64,000 bases of DNA from an uncultured Oscillospiraceae bacterium (GCA_910588635.1 CAJUPW010000008.1:29632-93631); one strand, 5' to 3'. Positions 14,926 through 23,503 are shown, counted from the stretch's first letter. The notes: a model not told the origin generated them from the letters alone. Numbers and translations: made by a program.

Positions 14926-15684
14926 GTGCAGGTCCTGACGGGAAAGGCTATCATGGAGCAGATCGTGGCCGGCCGGCTGTGCTTTTACCGCCGCCCCGCA
15001 CCCCAGGTCCAGCTCTATACCCAGGGGGACTGGCGGCAGGAGCTGAACCGCTTTCACCGGGCCCAGCAGATAGCCATTCAGGAGCTGAATACCCTGTATC
15101 ACCGGGCGCTGAACCAGGTGGGGGAGGGGGTGGCCTCCATTTTCCTGATCCACGGCATGCTGCTGGAGGACCACGACTATGTAGAGACCGTCCGGAGCCT
15201 GATTAACGGTCAAGGCGTAACGGCGGAGTACGCCGTCCAGATGGCGGAAATCAGCTTTTCCGCCGCTTTCACAGCGATGGACAACCCCTACATGCGAGCC
15301 AGGGCGGTGGACATCCGGGACATCTCCCAGCGGGTGCTGCGGACGCTGATGGGGGGGCGGCAGACCCTTCTTATGGACGAGCCCGCCATTCTGGTGGCTG
15401 ATGAGTATCTGCCCAGCGAGGTAATGGATTTCGATCAGCGGCGGCTGCTGGGCCTCATCACCCGGAAGGGCAGCCTGGACAGCCACACCGCAATGCTGGT
15501 ACGGGCCTACCACATTCCAGCCATCGTGGAGGTCCCCCTCTCCCCTAGATGTGAGGGCCGGCTGGCTCTGATGGACGGCTATACCGGCAATGTGTACATA
15601 GACCCGGAGCGGGAGCAGATGGAGCTGCTGCGGGAGCTCTACCAGGCCAACGGCAGGCCGAAGAGCCTCTCCGGCGTTCACTGA
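14926..15684 (+). CDS. Stand-alone PEP-utilizing N-terminal half of PTS Enzyme I
   Basis: A 252-residue protein matching only the N-terminal half of Enzyme I of the sugar phosphotransferase system. It has the helical HPr-binding-like region (about 20-145) and the phosphohistidine swivel domain, in which GSLDSHTAMLVRAYHIPAIV carries the active-site histidine. Full Enzyme I has about 570 residues with a C-terminal PEP-binding barrel, which is missing; a stop and terminator follow at once. GTG at 14926 has AAAGGGGG seven bases upstream and a promoter at 14855. It could be a phosphoryl acceptor, a regulator, or a decayed enzyme. Confidence 0.75.
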   Translation: MQVLTGKAIMEQIVAGRLCFYRRPAPQVQLYTQGDWRQELNRFHRAQQIAIQELNTLYHRALNQVGEGVASIFLIHGMLLEDHDYVETVRSLINGQGVTAEYAVQMAEISFSAAFTAMDNPYMRARAVDIRDISQRVLRTLMGGRQTLLMDEPAILVADEYLPSEVMDFDQRRLLGLITRKGSLDSHTAMLVRAYHIPAIVEVPLSPRCEGRLALMDGYTGNVYIDPEREQMELLRELYQANGRPKSLSGVH

Positions 15685-15692
15685 CAGAATTC

Positions 15693-15735
15693 CCGGGCGC
15701 TCCTCCCAAGCGGAGGGACGCCCGGTTTCCGTTTT
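15693..15735 (+). terminator. Terminator after the Enzyme I-like gene
   Basis: CCGGGCG (15693-15699) pairs with CGCCCGG (15719-15725), with an inner CCTCC / GGAGG stem, followed by TTTCCGTTTT. The convergent ldh stops at its edge. Confidence 0.8.
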
Positions 15736-16678
15736 ATGACCGCTCCAATTTAACGGCCGCCTGTTTCAGCTGGGCGGCGGAATGCTCCAGGGCGGCCCGC
15801 TCCTCCCGGCCCAGGGGAATCTCCAGGATTTTTTCCAGGCCGTCTTTGCCCACGATGGAGGGGATGCTCAGCGCTACGTCCTCCAGACCGTACTCCCCCT
15901 TCAGCACAGCGGAGACGGGAAGCACCGCGTGCTCGTCCTTGACGACGCACTCCGCGATGCGGCCCACCGCCATGGCGATTCCGTAGTAGGTGGCCCCCTT
16001 TCGCCTGATGATCTCCTGGGCGCTGTCCCGGATTTCCCGATAGATCCAGTCCCGCCTGGCGGCGTGAAGCTCCTTCGCCCGGAGGCGGCCGAAGTCGTCC
16101 AGAGACAGGCCGGATACATTGGCGCCGCTCCACACAGCCAGCTCGCTGTCGCCGTGCTCGCCGATGATGAAGGCGTGGACGTTGCGGCTGTCCACCCTCA
16201 GCTCCTCTCCCAGCAGCTGCTTCAGCCGACCGGTGTCCAGCACGGTGCCCGAGCCGATGACCCGTTCCCTGGGGTAGCCGGACAGCTTCCAGGCCGTCTG
16301 GGTCAGCACGTCCACCGGATTGGATACGATGAGCAGGATGCCCTCAAAGGGGCGGGCGGTGATCTCATGCAGAATACTCTTGAGGATCGCGGTGTTTTTG
16401 TCGATGAGGTCCAGCCGGGATTCCCCCGGCTTCTGGTTGGCGCCGGCGGTGATGACCACCAGGGCGCAGTCGGACAGGTCGTCATAGCCCCCCGCGGTGA
16501 TCTGCATGGCGGCGCCATAGGGCAGGCCGTCGCTGAGGTCCATGGCTTCGCCCTCCGCCTTGGCCCGGTTGGCGTCCAGCAGAACCAGCTGGGAGAACAG
16601 CCCTTGCTGCAAAAATCGGAACGCGATGGAAGCGCCCACAAAGCCGCAGCCGATGATGGCCGCTTTTCGAGGATTCAA
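15734..16678 (-). CDS. ldh: L-lactate dehydrogenase
   Basis: A 314-residue NAD-dependent L-lactate dehydrogenase that reduces pyruvate to lactate. It shows the Rossmann glycine motif (GCGFVGASIA), NAD-binding VITAGANQKPGESR with the glutamine that selects pyruvate over oxaloacetate, IVSNPVDVLT, and the catalytic histidine in IGEHGDSE. TTG at 16678 is chosen because AGGAG lies eight bases upstream; a GTG at 16685-16687 overlaps that site. Divergent from ruvX. A small GGCG-GAAA-CGCC hairpin lies in its leader. Confidence 0.92.
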   Translation of the reverse strand: MNPRKAAIIGCGFVGASIAFRFLQQGLFSQLVLLDANRAKAEGEAMDLSDGLPYGAAMQITAGGYDDLSDCALVVITAGANQKPGESRLDLIDKNTAILKSILHEITARPFEGILLIVSNPVDVLTQTAWKLSGYPRERVIGSGTVLDTGRLKQLLGEELRVDSRNVHAFIIGEHGDSELAVWSGANVSGLSLDDFGRLRAKELHAARRDWIYREIRDSAQEIIRRKGATYYGIAMAVGRIAECVVKDEHAVLPVSAVLKGEYGLEDVALSIPSIVGKDGLEKILEIPLGREERAALEHSAAQLKQAAVKLERS

Positions 16679-16788
16679 TTTATTCACTCCTAAAGAAAAT
16701 TCAGCGTCCGGACAAAAGGCCGGCGGAAACGCCGTATTGATAGTTGTGCCAAATTTGGAGCGGCTTATGCGAAAAGCGGCTTTATGGG

Positions 16789-16817
16789 TTGCTCTTTCAG
16801 GCGGCTTCTTGTATAAT
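16789..16817 (+). promoter_or_regulatory. ruvX promoter, TTGCTC-17-TATAAT
   Basis: TTGCTC (16789-16794) and TATAAT (16812-16817) with a 17-base spacer, about 75 bases upstream of ruvX. Confidence 0.7.
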
Positions 16818-16891
16818 AAATATTATTTTCCAGCCCTCCGGGCGGAAAAGACCGCTATTTCAGTTGGAGGTCAGAGAGAGGACGGAGAAAC

Positions 16892-17314
16892 ATGCGCGTT
16901 ATGGCAATTGACTACGGAGACGCCCACACCGGGGTGGCCCTGTCCGACCCCACCGGCTTTCTGGTGGGGACCACCGCAACCATCGACAGCTGGCGGCAGG
17001 AGGTGGTGGTGGACCGGCTGGCAGAGCTGATTGAGGAGCACCGCCCGGAGGAGGTAGTGCTGGGCTTCCCCAAGAACATGGACGGCACCGACGGCCGGAA
17101 GGCGGACCGCTACCGGGAGCTGGCCGCCCGGCTGGAGGAGGCCGCCGGCATGAAGGTCATTCTCTGGGACGAGCGGCGTACCACCATTGACGCCCATCAC
17201 ATTTTGTTCAACCAGGGGAAGGACGGGCGGAAACGGAAGAAGATGGTGGACGCCGTGGCGGCGTCGCTGATCCTGGAGAACTATCTGGACTATAAACGGA
17301 TAAAGAGAGAGTGA
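16892..17314 (+). CDS. ruvX: Putative pre-16S rRNA nuclease / Holliday junction resolvase YqgF
   Basis: A 140-residue RNase H-fold protein of the YqgF family. The first catalytic aspartate is in MAIDYGDAHTGVALSD, followed by VVLGFPKNMDGT and the conserved DERRTTIDAHHIL, and the last acidic residue in KKMVDAVAASLILENYL. YqgF processes the 5' end of 16S rRNA in several bacteria and was first named as a resolvase. It is followed after four bases by the RNase-domain lipoprotein gene, so the two may be cotranscribed. Confidence 0.93.
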   Translation: MRVMAIDYGDAHTGVALSDPTGFLVGTTATIDSWRQEVVVDRLAELIEEHRPEEVVLGFPKNMDGTDGRKADRYRELAARLEEAAGMKVILWDERRTTIDAHHILFNQGKDGRKRKKMVDAVAASLILENYLDYKRIKRE

Positions 17315-17318
17315 TTTT

Positions 17319-17948
17319 ATGAAAAGACAGCTTTCCGCCCTCGCCCTGTCATTGCTGCTCCTGCTGAGCCTTACCGCCTGCGGCGTGGAGATTCAGGGTA
17401 CGGACAGCGGCAGCGCGACTATTTTCTATGGGAGCTCCAGCAGCCTGATCGACCTGCCCGTCCAGGAGCCGGAGAACGGCGGCCAGTCCGCCCCGGAGGG
17501 GAATCAAAACCTCCCGGACGGCAATCAAGCCCCTTCCAACGATGAGAACGAGAACGCAAACCCGACTGGCGAAAAGGGCGACGACGGAAATCAGCCGGTT
17601 GACGAGGAAGGCTGGTACACCTCCAAGGAGGAGGTGGCCCTGTACATCCACCTCTACGGCGAGCTGCCCGACAACTATGTGACCAAGCGGGAGGCAGAGG
17701 AGGCCGGCTGGAGCGGCGGCAACGTGGAGCGCTACACCGGCGAGGGCACCGCCATCGGGGGCAGCGCCTTCGGCAACCGGGAGGGTTTGCTGCCTAAGGA
17801 GCGGGGGAGGACCTACACCGAGTGCGATATTGATACCGTGGGGAAAAACTCTCGGGGCGCAAAACGGATCGTATTTTCAAATGACGGACTGGTTTACTAT
17901 ACAGACGACCACTATGAGAGCTTTGAGCTGCTGTATGGGGAGCCATAG
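17319..17948 (+). CDS. Lipoprotein with C-terminal barnase-like ribonuclease domain
   Basis: A 209-residue predicted lipoprotein. A signal peptide ends in a lipobox LTAC with the lipid-carrying C21. A low-complexity linker rich in Asn, Glu, Gly and Pro follows to about residue 95. The C-terminal 110 residues match barnase along their length: LPDNYVTKREAEEAGW, GTAIGGSAFGNREGLLP, RTYTECDID with the catalytic glutamate, AKRIVFSNDG with an arginine, and YTDDHYESF with the catalytic histidine. It should cut RNA outside the cell while anchored in the membrane. No barstar-like inhibitor gene is nearby. Confidence 0.82.
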   Translation: MKRQLSALALSLLLLLSLTACGVEIQGTDSGSATIFYGSSSSLIDLPVQEPENGGQSAPEGNQNLPDGNQAPSNDENENANPTGEKGDDGNQPVDEEGWYTSKEEVALYIHLYGELPDNYVTKREAEEAGWSGGNVERYTGEGTAIGGSAFGNREGLLPKERGRTYTECDIDTVGKNSRGAKRIVFSNDGLVYYTDDHYESFELLYGEP

Positions 17949-17971
17949 AGAACAGCTTTTTACAAAACCCC

Positions 17972-18000
17972 TTGCGCCGGGGCGAATTGTTTGGTATAAT
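17972..18000 (+). promoter_or_regulatory. Promoter TTGCGC-17-TATAAT
   Basis: TTGCGC (17972-17977) and TATAAT (17995-18000), spacer 17, ahead of the HExxH protein gene. Confidence 0.75.
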
Positions 18001-18035
18001 TATACTGTGAAATTATCAGGAAAGGGGTGTCCGCA

Positions 18036-18827
18036 ATGTCAGCCATCGGGGCCTATGGGAGCTATGGCAGCATGAGCGGTTACAGTTCCGTTTATCAAAG
18101 AAGAAATACCAACCCCGCCGGTATGGAGCCGGTCAGCCCGGTGTCCCGGGCTCAGACTGCGCCGGTACCCCCTGTGAGCGGCGTGCCCGCCGTCCGCCGC
18201 GGGGCGGCCCAAGCCGTCCCGGAGGAGCAGGAGGGCGAATTCCGGTTCCCCACCATGCGGGAGGGGGCCGACCCCGCTGAGATGGCGGTGCGCTCCCGCA
18301 TCCGCTACCTGGACGGCAAAGCGGAGGACCTGAAGAACGAGAGCGGAAAGCAGTCCGAGGGGCTGGAGAAGTTGCTGCGCGGAGCGGAGACCGGGGAGGA
18401 CAAGGTGAAGCTCCCCTGGGAGAAGGAGGAGGCCGTCCCTCTGAAGACGGAAGAGGGGGACTCCAAGACGGCCCAGGAGGTCGTGGAGGAGTCGGAGTGC
18501 CAGACCTGCAAGAACCGCAAGTATCAGGACGGCTCCGACGACCCGGGCGTGTCCTTCAAGACCGCCACAAAGATTGCCCCCGAGCAGGCGGCCTCCGCCG
18601 TCCGGGGCCACGAGCAGGAGCATGTGGTCCGGGAGCAGGCCAAGGCCCAGCGGGAGGACCGGAAAGTGGTCAGCCAGTCTGTGACCATCCACACTGCCAT
18701 CTGCCCCGAGTGCGGTGACGTGTACGTTTCGGGCGGCACCACCCGCACCACAACCAAGGCAAACCCCGTGGAGGAGGCCAAACCTGCGGAGGACAAGAAA
18801 CAGCCCAGCTTTGAAGCGATAGTGTGA
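18036..18827 (+). CDS. Uncharacterised protein with HExxH motif and zinc-ribbon-like cysteines
   Basis: A 263-residue protein. The N-terminal 80 residues are low-complexity (Ser, Gly, Tyr, Pro). Two cysteine pairs, ECQTCKNRKY and ICPECGDVYVSGG, flank the segment AVRGHEQEHVVREQ, whose HEQEH is a perfect HExxH zinc-peptidase motif. This arrangement resembles putative metalloprotease families with GHEQ/HEQAH cores such as the SprA-related family, but assignment is tentative. It has no signal peptide. ATG at 18036 follows GGAAAGGGG by eight bases. It has its own promoter, and the small coiled-coil gene follows. Confidence 0.62.
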   Translation: MSAIGAYGSYGSMSGYSSVYQRRNTNPAGMEPVSPVSRAQTAPVPPVSGVPAVRRGAAQAVPEEQEGEFRFPTMREGADPAEMAVRSRIRYLDGKAEDLKNESGKQSEGLEKLLRGAETGEDKVKLPWEKEEAVPLKTEEGDSKTAQEVVEESECQTCKNRKYQDGSDDPGVSFKTATKIAPEQAASAVRGHEQEHVVREQAKAQREDRKVVSQSVTIHTAICPECGDVYVSGGTTRTTTKANPVEEAKPAEDKKQPSFEAIV

Positions 18828-18874
18828 TTAGAAAACATGAAAATCGTGTAGAAGAGCGAAAAGGGGGTAGAATG

Positions 18875-19084
18875 ATGGTAGATTTGGAGCTGTTAAAAGC
18901 GATAGAAGAGATGATGGACCGAAAACTGGATCCTGTCAATCAGCGGCTGGATCGGGTGGAGCAGGAACTATGCGAAGTCAAGGAGGGCCTGTCTGAAGTC
19001 CGGACCGGCGTGAATACTCTGCTGGAGTGGGCCGACGAGGTGGGCGGAGCCATCGCGTTCCCCATTCCGAAAATGAATCTGTAA
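18875..19084 (+). CDS. Small coiled-coil protein
   Basis: A 69-residue protein starting MVDLELLKAIEEMMDRKLDP. A heptad-like helix (VNQRLDRVEQELCEVKEGLS) makes up most of it, followed by a short C-terminal tail. Such small coiled-coil proteins are common in Clostridia and have no agreed function. The second of two adjacent ATG codons is preferred because the AAGGGGG site then lies seven bases away. Confidence 0.6.
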   Translation: MVDLELLKAIEEMMDRKLDPVNQRLDRVEQELCEVKEGLSEVRTGVNTLLEWADEVGGAIAFPIPKMNL

Positions 19085-19086
19085 TG

Positions 19087-19116
19087 AACAGCCGGCCCGA
19101 TGGGCCGGCTGTTTTC
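19087..19116 (+). terminator. Rho-independent terminator before leuS
   Basis: AACAGCCGGCCC (19087-19098) pairs with GGGCCGGCTGTT (19102-19113) around GAT, then TTC. Confidence 0.9.
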
Positions 19117-19125
19117 ATAAAACCC

Positions 19126-19154
19126 TTGCAATTGCGGCACCATTCCGCTATAAT
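19126..19154 (+). promoter_or_regulatory. leuS promoter, TTGCAA-17-TATAAT
   Basis: TTGCAA (19126-19131) and TATAAT (19149-19154) with a 17-base spacer. Only about 60 bases separate it from the leuS start, too short for a T-box leader. Confidence 0.85.
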
Positions 19155-19213
19155 GGCATAGAATTACGGTCGATTCAGCCTTTCAGGCCAGACGATACAG
19201 GAGAGTGTTTGCA

Positions 19214-21715
19214 TTGAAGTACGATTTTACCGCCATTGAGAAGAAGTGGCAGACGAAGTGGAAGGACGAAAGGACCTTCGCCTGCAAAAACGGCGACCCC
19301 CGGCCTAAGTTCTACGGTCTGGTGGAGTTCCCCTACCCCTCCGGGGCGGGGCTCCATGTGGGACACCCCCGGCCCTACACCGCCATGGATGTCATCGCCC
19401 GGAAGAAGCGGATGGACGGCTATAATGTCCTGTTCCCCATCGGCTACGACGCCTTCGGCCTGCCCACCGAAAACTTCGCCATCAAGAACCATGTGCATCC
19501 GGCCATCGTCACAAGGCAGAACATTGAAAACTTCACCCGGCAGCTCCACATGCTGGGCTACTCCTTCGACTGGGACCGCTGTGTGGACACCACCGACCCC
19601 AACTACTACAGGTGGACCCAGTGGATATTCCTCCAGCTTTTCAAGCACGGCCTGGCCTACAAGACTACCATGCCGGTGAACTGGTGCACCTCCTGCAAGT
19701 GCGTGCTGGCCAACGAGGAGGTGGTCGAGGGGGTCTGCGAGCGGTGCGGCGCCCCTGTGGTCCGCAAGGAGAAGTCCCAGTGGATGCTGAAAATCACCGC
19801 CTACGCCCAGAAGCTTATTGACGGGCTGGACACCGTGGACTTCATCGAACGGGTGAAGGTCCAGCAGCGCAACTGGATCGGCCGGTCCACCGGCGCGGAG
19901 GTCACCTTCAAAGCCACTACCGGGGACGATATTGTGGTATTCACCACCCGCCCCGACACCCTCTTCGGCGCCACTTATATGGTTATCTCTCCGGAGCACC
20001 GCTTTGTAAAGGCGTGGAAGGACAAGCTGACCAACTGGGACGAGGTGGCCGCCTATGTGGAGGAGGCCGGCCGGAAGTCCGACTTTGAGCGCACCGAGCT
20101 GTCCGCCGACAAGGAAAAGACCGGCGTGATGCTGAAGGGCGTGCGGGCTGTCAACCCCGTCAACGGCCGGGAGATTCCCATCTTTATCTCCGACTACGTC
20201 CTGGCCTCCTACGGCACCGGGGCTATCATGGCCGTCCCCGCCCACGATACCCGCGACTGGGCCTTCGCCAAGAAGTTTGGCTGTGAGATCATTGAGGTGG
20301 TCTCCGGGGGCGAGGACGTGCAGAAGGAAGCCTTTACCGCGAAGGATGACACCGGCATCATGGTCAACTCCGATTTTCTCAACGGTATGACCGTCAAGGA
20401 CGCCATCCCCGCCATTACCCGCTGGCTGGAGGAGAAGGGTATCGGCCACGAGCAGGTGAACTACAAGCTTCGGGACTGGGTGTTCTCCCGCCAGCGGTAC
20501 TGGGGCGAGCCCATCCCTATGGTGTGGTGTGACAAGTGCGGCTGGGTGCCTCTGCCCGAGGATCAGCTCCCCTTGCTGCTGCCCGATGTGGCCAGCTACG
20601 AGCCCACCGACGACGGGGAGTCTCCCCTGTCCAAGATGACCGACTGGGTGAACACCACCTGTCCCTGCTGCGGAGGACGCGCGCGCCGGGAGACGGACAC
20701 CATGCCCCAGTGGGCCGGGTCCAGCTGGTACTTCCTGCGGTATATGGACCCCCACAACAACAAGGCCCTGGTCTCCAAGGAGGCGTTGGACTACTGGGGC
20801 CAGGTGGACTGGTACAACGGCGGCATGGAGCACACCACCTTACACCTGCTCTATTCCCGGTTCTGGAACAACTTCCTTCACGACATCGGGGTGATCCCCT
20901 ACGCCGAGCCCTACGCAAAGCGCACCAGCCACGGCATGATTTTGGGCAGGAACCCCCACTATGTGGGCAACGTGGAGACCGAGGAGGAGAAGCAGGCCCT
21001 CATCGACAAATACGGAAGCCAGGCCCTCCGGCCCTCGGTGAAGATGTCCAAGTCTCTGGGCAACGTGGTCAACCCCGACGACGTGATCCGGGACTACGGC
21101 GCGGATACCATGCGGCTGTATATTATGTTCATCGGCGACTTTGAAAAGACCGCCACCTGGTCCGACGAGTCCGTCCGGGGCTGCAAGAAATTCCTGGACC
21201 GTGTCTGGAACCTGAGCGAGAAGCTGAAAGACGGCGGCGGCTACTCCGCCGAAAACGAGCAGGCGATCCACAAGGCCATTAAAAAGGTGTCCGACGATAT
21301 CGAGGCCATGAAGTTCAACACCGCCATCGCCGCGCTGATGTCTCTGGTCAACGACTTCTATGCCAAGGGAGTCACCAGGGGCGACTACAAGGCCTTGCTG
21401 CTGATGCTGTCCCCCTTCGCCCCCCACCTGTGCGAGGAGCTGTGGGAGATGAACGGCTATGGCGGGCAGGTGTGCCTCCAGCCCTGGCCGGAGTACGACG
21501 AGAGCAAAACGGTAGCCGCCACCGCCAGGATGGCCGTGCAGGTGAGCGGCAAGGTGAAGGCCAACATCACGGTTCCCGCCGACGCCTCCGATGAGGACGT
21601 GGTGGCCGCCGCCCTGGCCGAGCCCAAGATCGCCAAGCTGGCCGAGGGAATGACCCTGGTCAAATCCATCGTGGTCAAGGGCAAGCTGGTCAGCCTGATT
21701 TTCAAGCCGCAGTAA
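19214..21715 (+). CDS. leuS: Leucyl-tRNA synthetase
   Basis: An 833-residue class I aminoacyl-tRNA synthetase. It shows the HIGH-type signature in GAGLHVGHPRPYTAMD, four cysteines of the zinc domain (CTSCKCVLANEE, CERCGAP), the CP1 editing domain (TTRPDTLFGATYMV, GTGAIMAVPAHDTRDW), a second cysteine cluster (CDKCGW, CPCCGG), and the KMSKS loop VKMSKSLGNVV. TTG at 19214 gives the usual M-KYDFTAIEKKWQ opening and sits ten bases after AGGAG; the GTG at 19205 is too close. Confidence 0.98.
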   Translation: MKYDFTAIEKKWQTKWKDERTFACKNGDPRPKFYGLVEFPYPSGAGLHVGHPRPYTAMDVIARKKRMDGYNVLFPIGYDAFGLPTENFAIKNHVHPAIVTRQNIENFTRQLHMLGYSFDWDRCVDTTDPNYYRWTQWIFLQLFKHGLAYKTTMPVNWCTSCKCVLANEEVVEGVCERCGAPVVRKEKSQWMLKITAYAQKLIDGLDTVDFIERVKVQQRNWIGRSTGAEVTFKATTGDDIVVFTTRPDTLFGATYMVISPEHRFVKAWKDKLTNWDEVAAYVEEAGRKSDFERTELSADKEKTGVMLKGVRAVNPVNGREIPIFISDYVLASYGTGAIMAVPAHDTRDWAFAKKFGCEIIEVVSGGEDVQKEAFTAKDDTGIMVNSDFLNGMTVKDAIPAITRWLEEKGIGHEQVNYKLRDWVFSRQRYWGEPIPMVWCDKCGWVPLPEDQLPLLLPDVASYEPTDDGESPLSKMTDWVNTTCPCCGGRARRETDTMPQWAGSSWYFLRYMDPHNNKALVSKEALDYWGQVDWYNGGMEHTTLHLLYSRFWNNFLHDIGVIPYAEPYAKRTSHGMILGRNPHYVGNVETEEEKQALIDKYGSQALRPSVKMSKSLGNVVNPDDVIRDYGADTMRLYIMFIGDFEKTATWSDESVRGCKKFLDRVWNLSEKLKDGGGYSAENEQAIHKAIKKVSDDIEAMKFNTAIAALMSLVNDFYAKGVTRGDYKALLLMLSPFAPHLCEELWEMNGYGGQVCLQPWPEYDESKTVAATARMAVQVSGKVKANITVPADASDEDVVAAALAEPKIAKLAEGMTLVKSIVVKGKLVSLIFKPQ

Positions 21716-21743
21716 CATTCACAGGCTGTTTACAAATCTTCTC

Positions 21744-21772
21744 TTGACAGATGGGGCAAAAGGAAATATAAT
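21744..21772 (+). promoter_or_regulatory. rpsU promoter, TTGACA-17-TATAAT
   Basis: A full-consensus promoter: TTGACA (21744-21749) and TATAAT (21767-21772), spacer 17. The 76-base leader contains a small GCGGG / CCCGC stem. Confidence 0.92.
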
Positions 21773-21848
21773 AACAATGTTAAAGCCATAAACATGGCCC
21801 TACGTGAGCGGGAGTTACCCCGCCGCGCGCGGAGGGAGGGAAATATAA

Positions 21849-22031
21849 ATGTCGGAAGTCCGAGTGAGAGAAAACGAATCTCTGGAGAGCGCCCTGAAGC
21901 GTTTCAAGCGCAGCTGCGCCAAGTCCGGAGTGCTGGCCGAGGTCCGCAAGCGTGAGCACTACGAGAGCCCCAGCGTCAAGCGCCGCAAGAAGTCTGAGGC
22001 CGCCCGCAAGAACCGCAAGAAGTTCTACTAA
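21849..22031 (+). CDS. rpsU: 30S ribosomal protein S21
   Basis: A 60-residue basic protein matching S21 along its length: [20 protein letters not shown] at the start and a lysine/arginine-rich tail [17 protein letters not shown]21 helps start translation on the 30S subunit. It stands alone with its own strong promoter and a terminator. Confidence 0.97.
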   Translation: MSEVRVRENESLESALKRFKRSCAKSGVLAEVRKREHYESPSVKRRKKSEAARKNRKKFY

Positions 22032-22038
22032 GCAGTAA

Positions 22039-22072
22039 AAACCGCCGGAGCATATGCTCCGGCGGTTTCTTT
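22039..22072. terminator. Bidirectional terminator between rpsU and SLH gene
   Basis: A perfect 30-base palindrome (AAACCGCCGGAGCAT and its complement, 22039-22068), followed by CTTT on the + side and preceded by A residues, between convergent genes. Confidence 0.9.
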
Positions 22073-23387
22073 ATGCCCAGGGAAGCCAGCTTCCGCTGTT
22101 CCGGGCCTCCGTCATGTCCAGCGCGCCGTCCAGCATCTCGGCGGCGTCGGCCATAGTCAGAGTGCCGGACAGGGGGACGGAGCCGGCGTCCTCCGCCCGG
22201 ATGATCCCCGAGGCGGACAGGTTAGCCGCCGACTGGGTAGCCCAGTGGCCGCCGCCGGCGGAGAACACGGCCACCGGCACGTCGGTGATGTCCAGCAGGT
22301 TGTCCAGCATTACGGCGGCCTCCGCCCGGGAGATGGAGCTGTCTGCCCGGAATACGGGCGCGCCGCTTTCGTCCCGGGAGCCCTGAACCACCCCCGCCTT
22401 CAGGGCGGCGGAGACGGCCCCCTTGGCCCAGGTGGGGATGGCGTCGTCATCGGAGAAGCCGGTGAGGGTGACCCCTTCCAGGTCCTCCAGCCCGGCCACC
22501 GACATGGCCATGGTGAGGAACTGGGCCCGGGTGACGGGCTGGTTCGGGTCAAAGAAGTACCGCCCGTTGACGTACCGGCCCACATAGACCCCCTCCTCCG
22601 CCAGGCGGATGGCGGCCTTTTGGACGGGGTGTCCGGACAGGTCGGAGTAAGTCACCTTGGTGTCCGGCTTGTCAATGCGCAGAGACACCTTGGCCTCAGG
22701 GGAGGTGTTGCCCGCCGGGTCGATGGCCACATAGGTGAAGGAGTCCCGGCCCGTCTTGTTCTCATAGGGGGTGTAGACGAACTGACTGGAGCCGTCCTCC
22801 GCCAGAGTGACCGCTCCCCGGGCCGGGGTGGAGGTGAGCTGGAAGGTGAGGGAGTCCCCCTCGCCGTCCACCGCGTCGAAGTAGCCTGTGATAGCCACGT
22901 TTTTATAGGTGGTCAGCTCCATGTTCCGGGCCACCGGAGGGTTGTTCTCCTGGGTGAGGAGATAGAGGGTCACGGTGGTCTGACGCTCCCCCTGGCGGTC
23001 GGAGAAGGCGGGGGTGAACAGCATGGAGGCAGTGGTCACGGAGGGGTGCTCGGCGCACTGGAACCGCAGGCCGGACAGGGCGGTGGCGTCGATGCGGGCG
23101 CCCGGTTCCAGGGGCTGGCCGCCGATGTTCAGCACGCCCGCCCCGGCGTCGGGGAGCTGATCCACGGTGATGCCGGCGAGGGAGGTCTTTTCATCGGGCT
23201 TGACCACAAAGTCCGCCAGGTCAAAGACGATGGCGGAGCCGACCAGCCCGTTTTTGGAAAAATCCTCTACATAGGGGGCCTCCGGCTTCTTGTTCCAGAA
23301 GAGGGCGGAGGCGGGGAGGGCCAGGGAGAAGGTCAGGCTCAGCGCCAGGAGGGGCGCTGCAGCCCGGCGGAAAAAATTGCGTTTCAT
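22071..23387 (-). CDS. Secreted protein with Ig/cadherin-like domain and SLH repeats
   Basis: A 438-residue exported protein. A signal peptide ending LALPASA spans residues 1-28. The middle (about 150-240) carries a cadherin-like repeat: DAVDGEGDSLTFQLTSTPA and TGRDSFTYVAIDPAGNTS. The C-terminal 190 residues contain S-layer homology repeats, for example QPVTRAQFLTMAMSVAGL and SISRAEAAVMLDNLLD, which bind pyruvylated cell wall polymers in many Firmicutes. It is therefore probably a cell-surface protein. AAGGAGG precedes the ATG. Confidence 0.86.
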   Translation of the reverse strand: MKRNFFRRAAAPLLALSLTFSLALPASALFWNKKPEAPYVEDFSKNGLVGSAIVFDLADFVVKPDEKTSLAGITVDQLPDAGAGVLNIGGQPLEPGARIDATALSGLRFQCAEHPSVTTASMLFTPAFSDRQGERQTTVTLYLLTQENNPPVARNMELTTYKNVAITGYFDAVDGEGDSLTFQLTSTPARGAVTLAEDGSSQFVYTPYENKTGRDSFTYVAIDPAGNTSPEAKVSLRIDKPDTKVTYSDLSGHPVQKAAIRLAEEGVYVGRYVNGRYFFDPNQPVTRAQFLTMAMSVAGLEDLEGVTLTGFSDDDAIPTWAKGAVSAALKAGVVQGSRDESGAPVFRADSSISRAEAAVMLDNLLDITDVPVAVFSAGGGHWATQSAANLSASGIIRAEDAGSVPLSGTLTMADAAEMLDGALDMTEARNSGSWLPWA

Positions 23388-23463
23388 GGGGATACCTCCT
23401 TAAAAATGGATATATCCCTATTGTTTTTCCCGCATAGGGAAATTATGCGGCGAGAAAATATGG

Positions 23464-23495
23464 AAAATAAAAGGCGGGCCGCCACAGGGCGGTCC
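23464..23495 (-). terminator. Terminator downstream of cysteine synthase gene
   Basis: On the minus strand a GGACCGCC / GGCGGCCC stem (complement of 23476-23495, one wobble) is followed by TTTTATTTT. It lies just past TCA 23504-23506, the complement of the stop codon (TGA) that the undamaged cysK frame would have used. Confidence 0.7.
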
Positions 23496-23503
23496 GCGCA
23501 TCG

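Noticed and set aside
19155..19213. A T-box leader before leuS
   Set aside because: Only about 60 bases separate promoter and start, with no T-box sequence or antiterminator stem.
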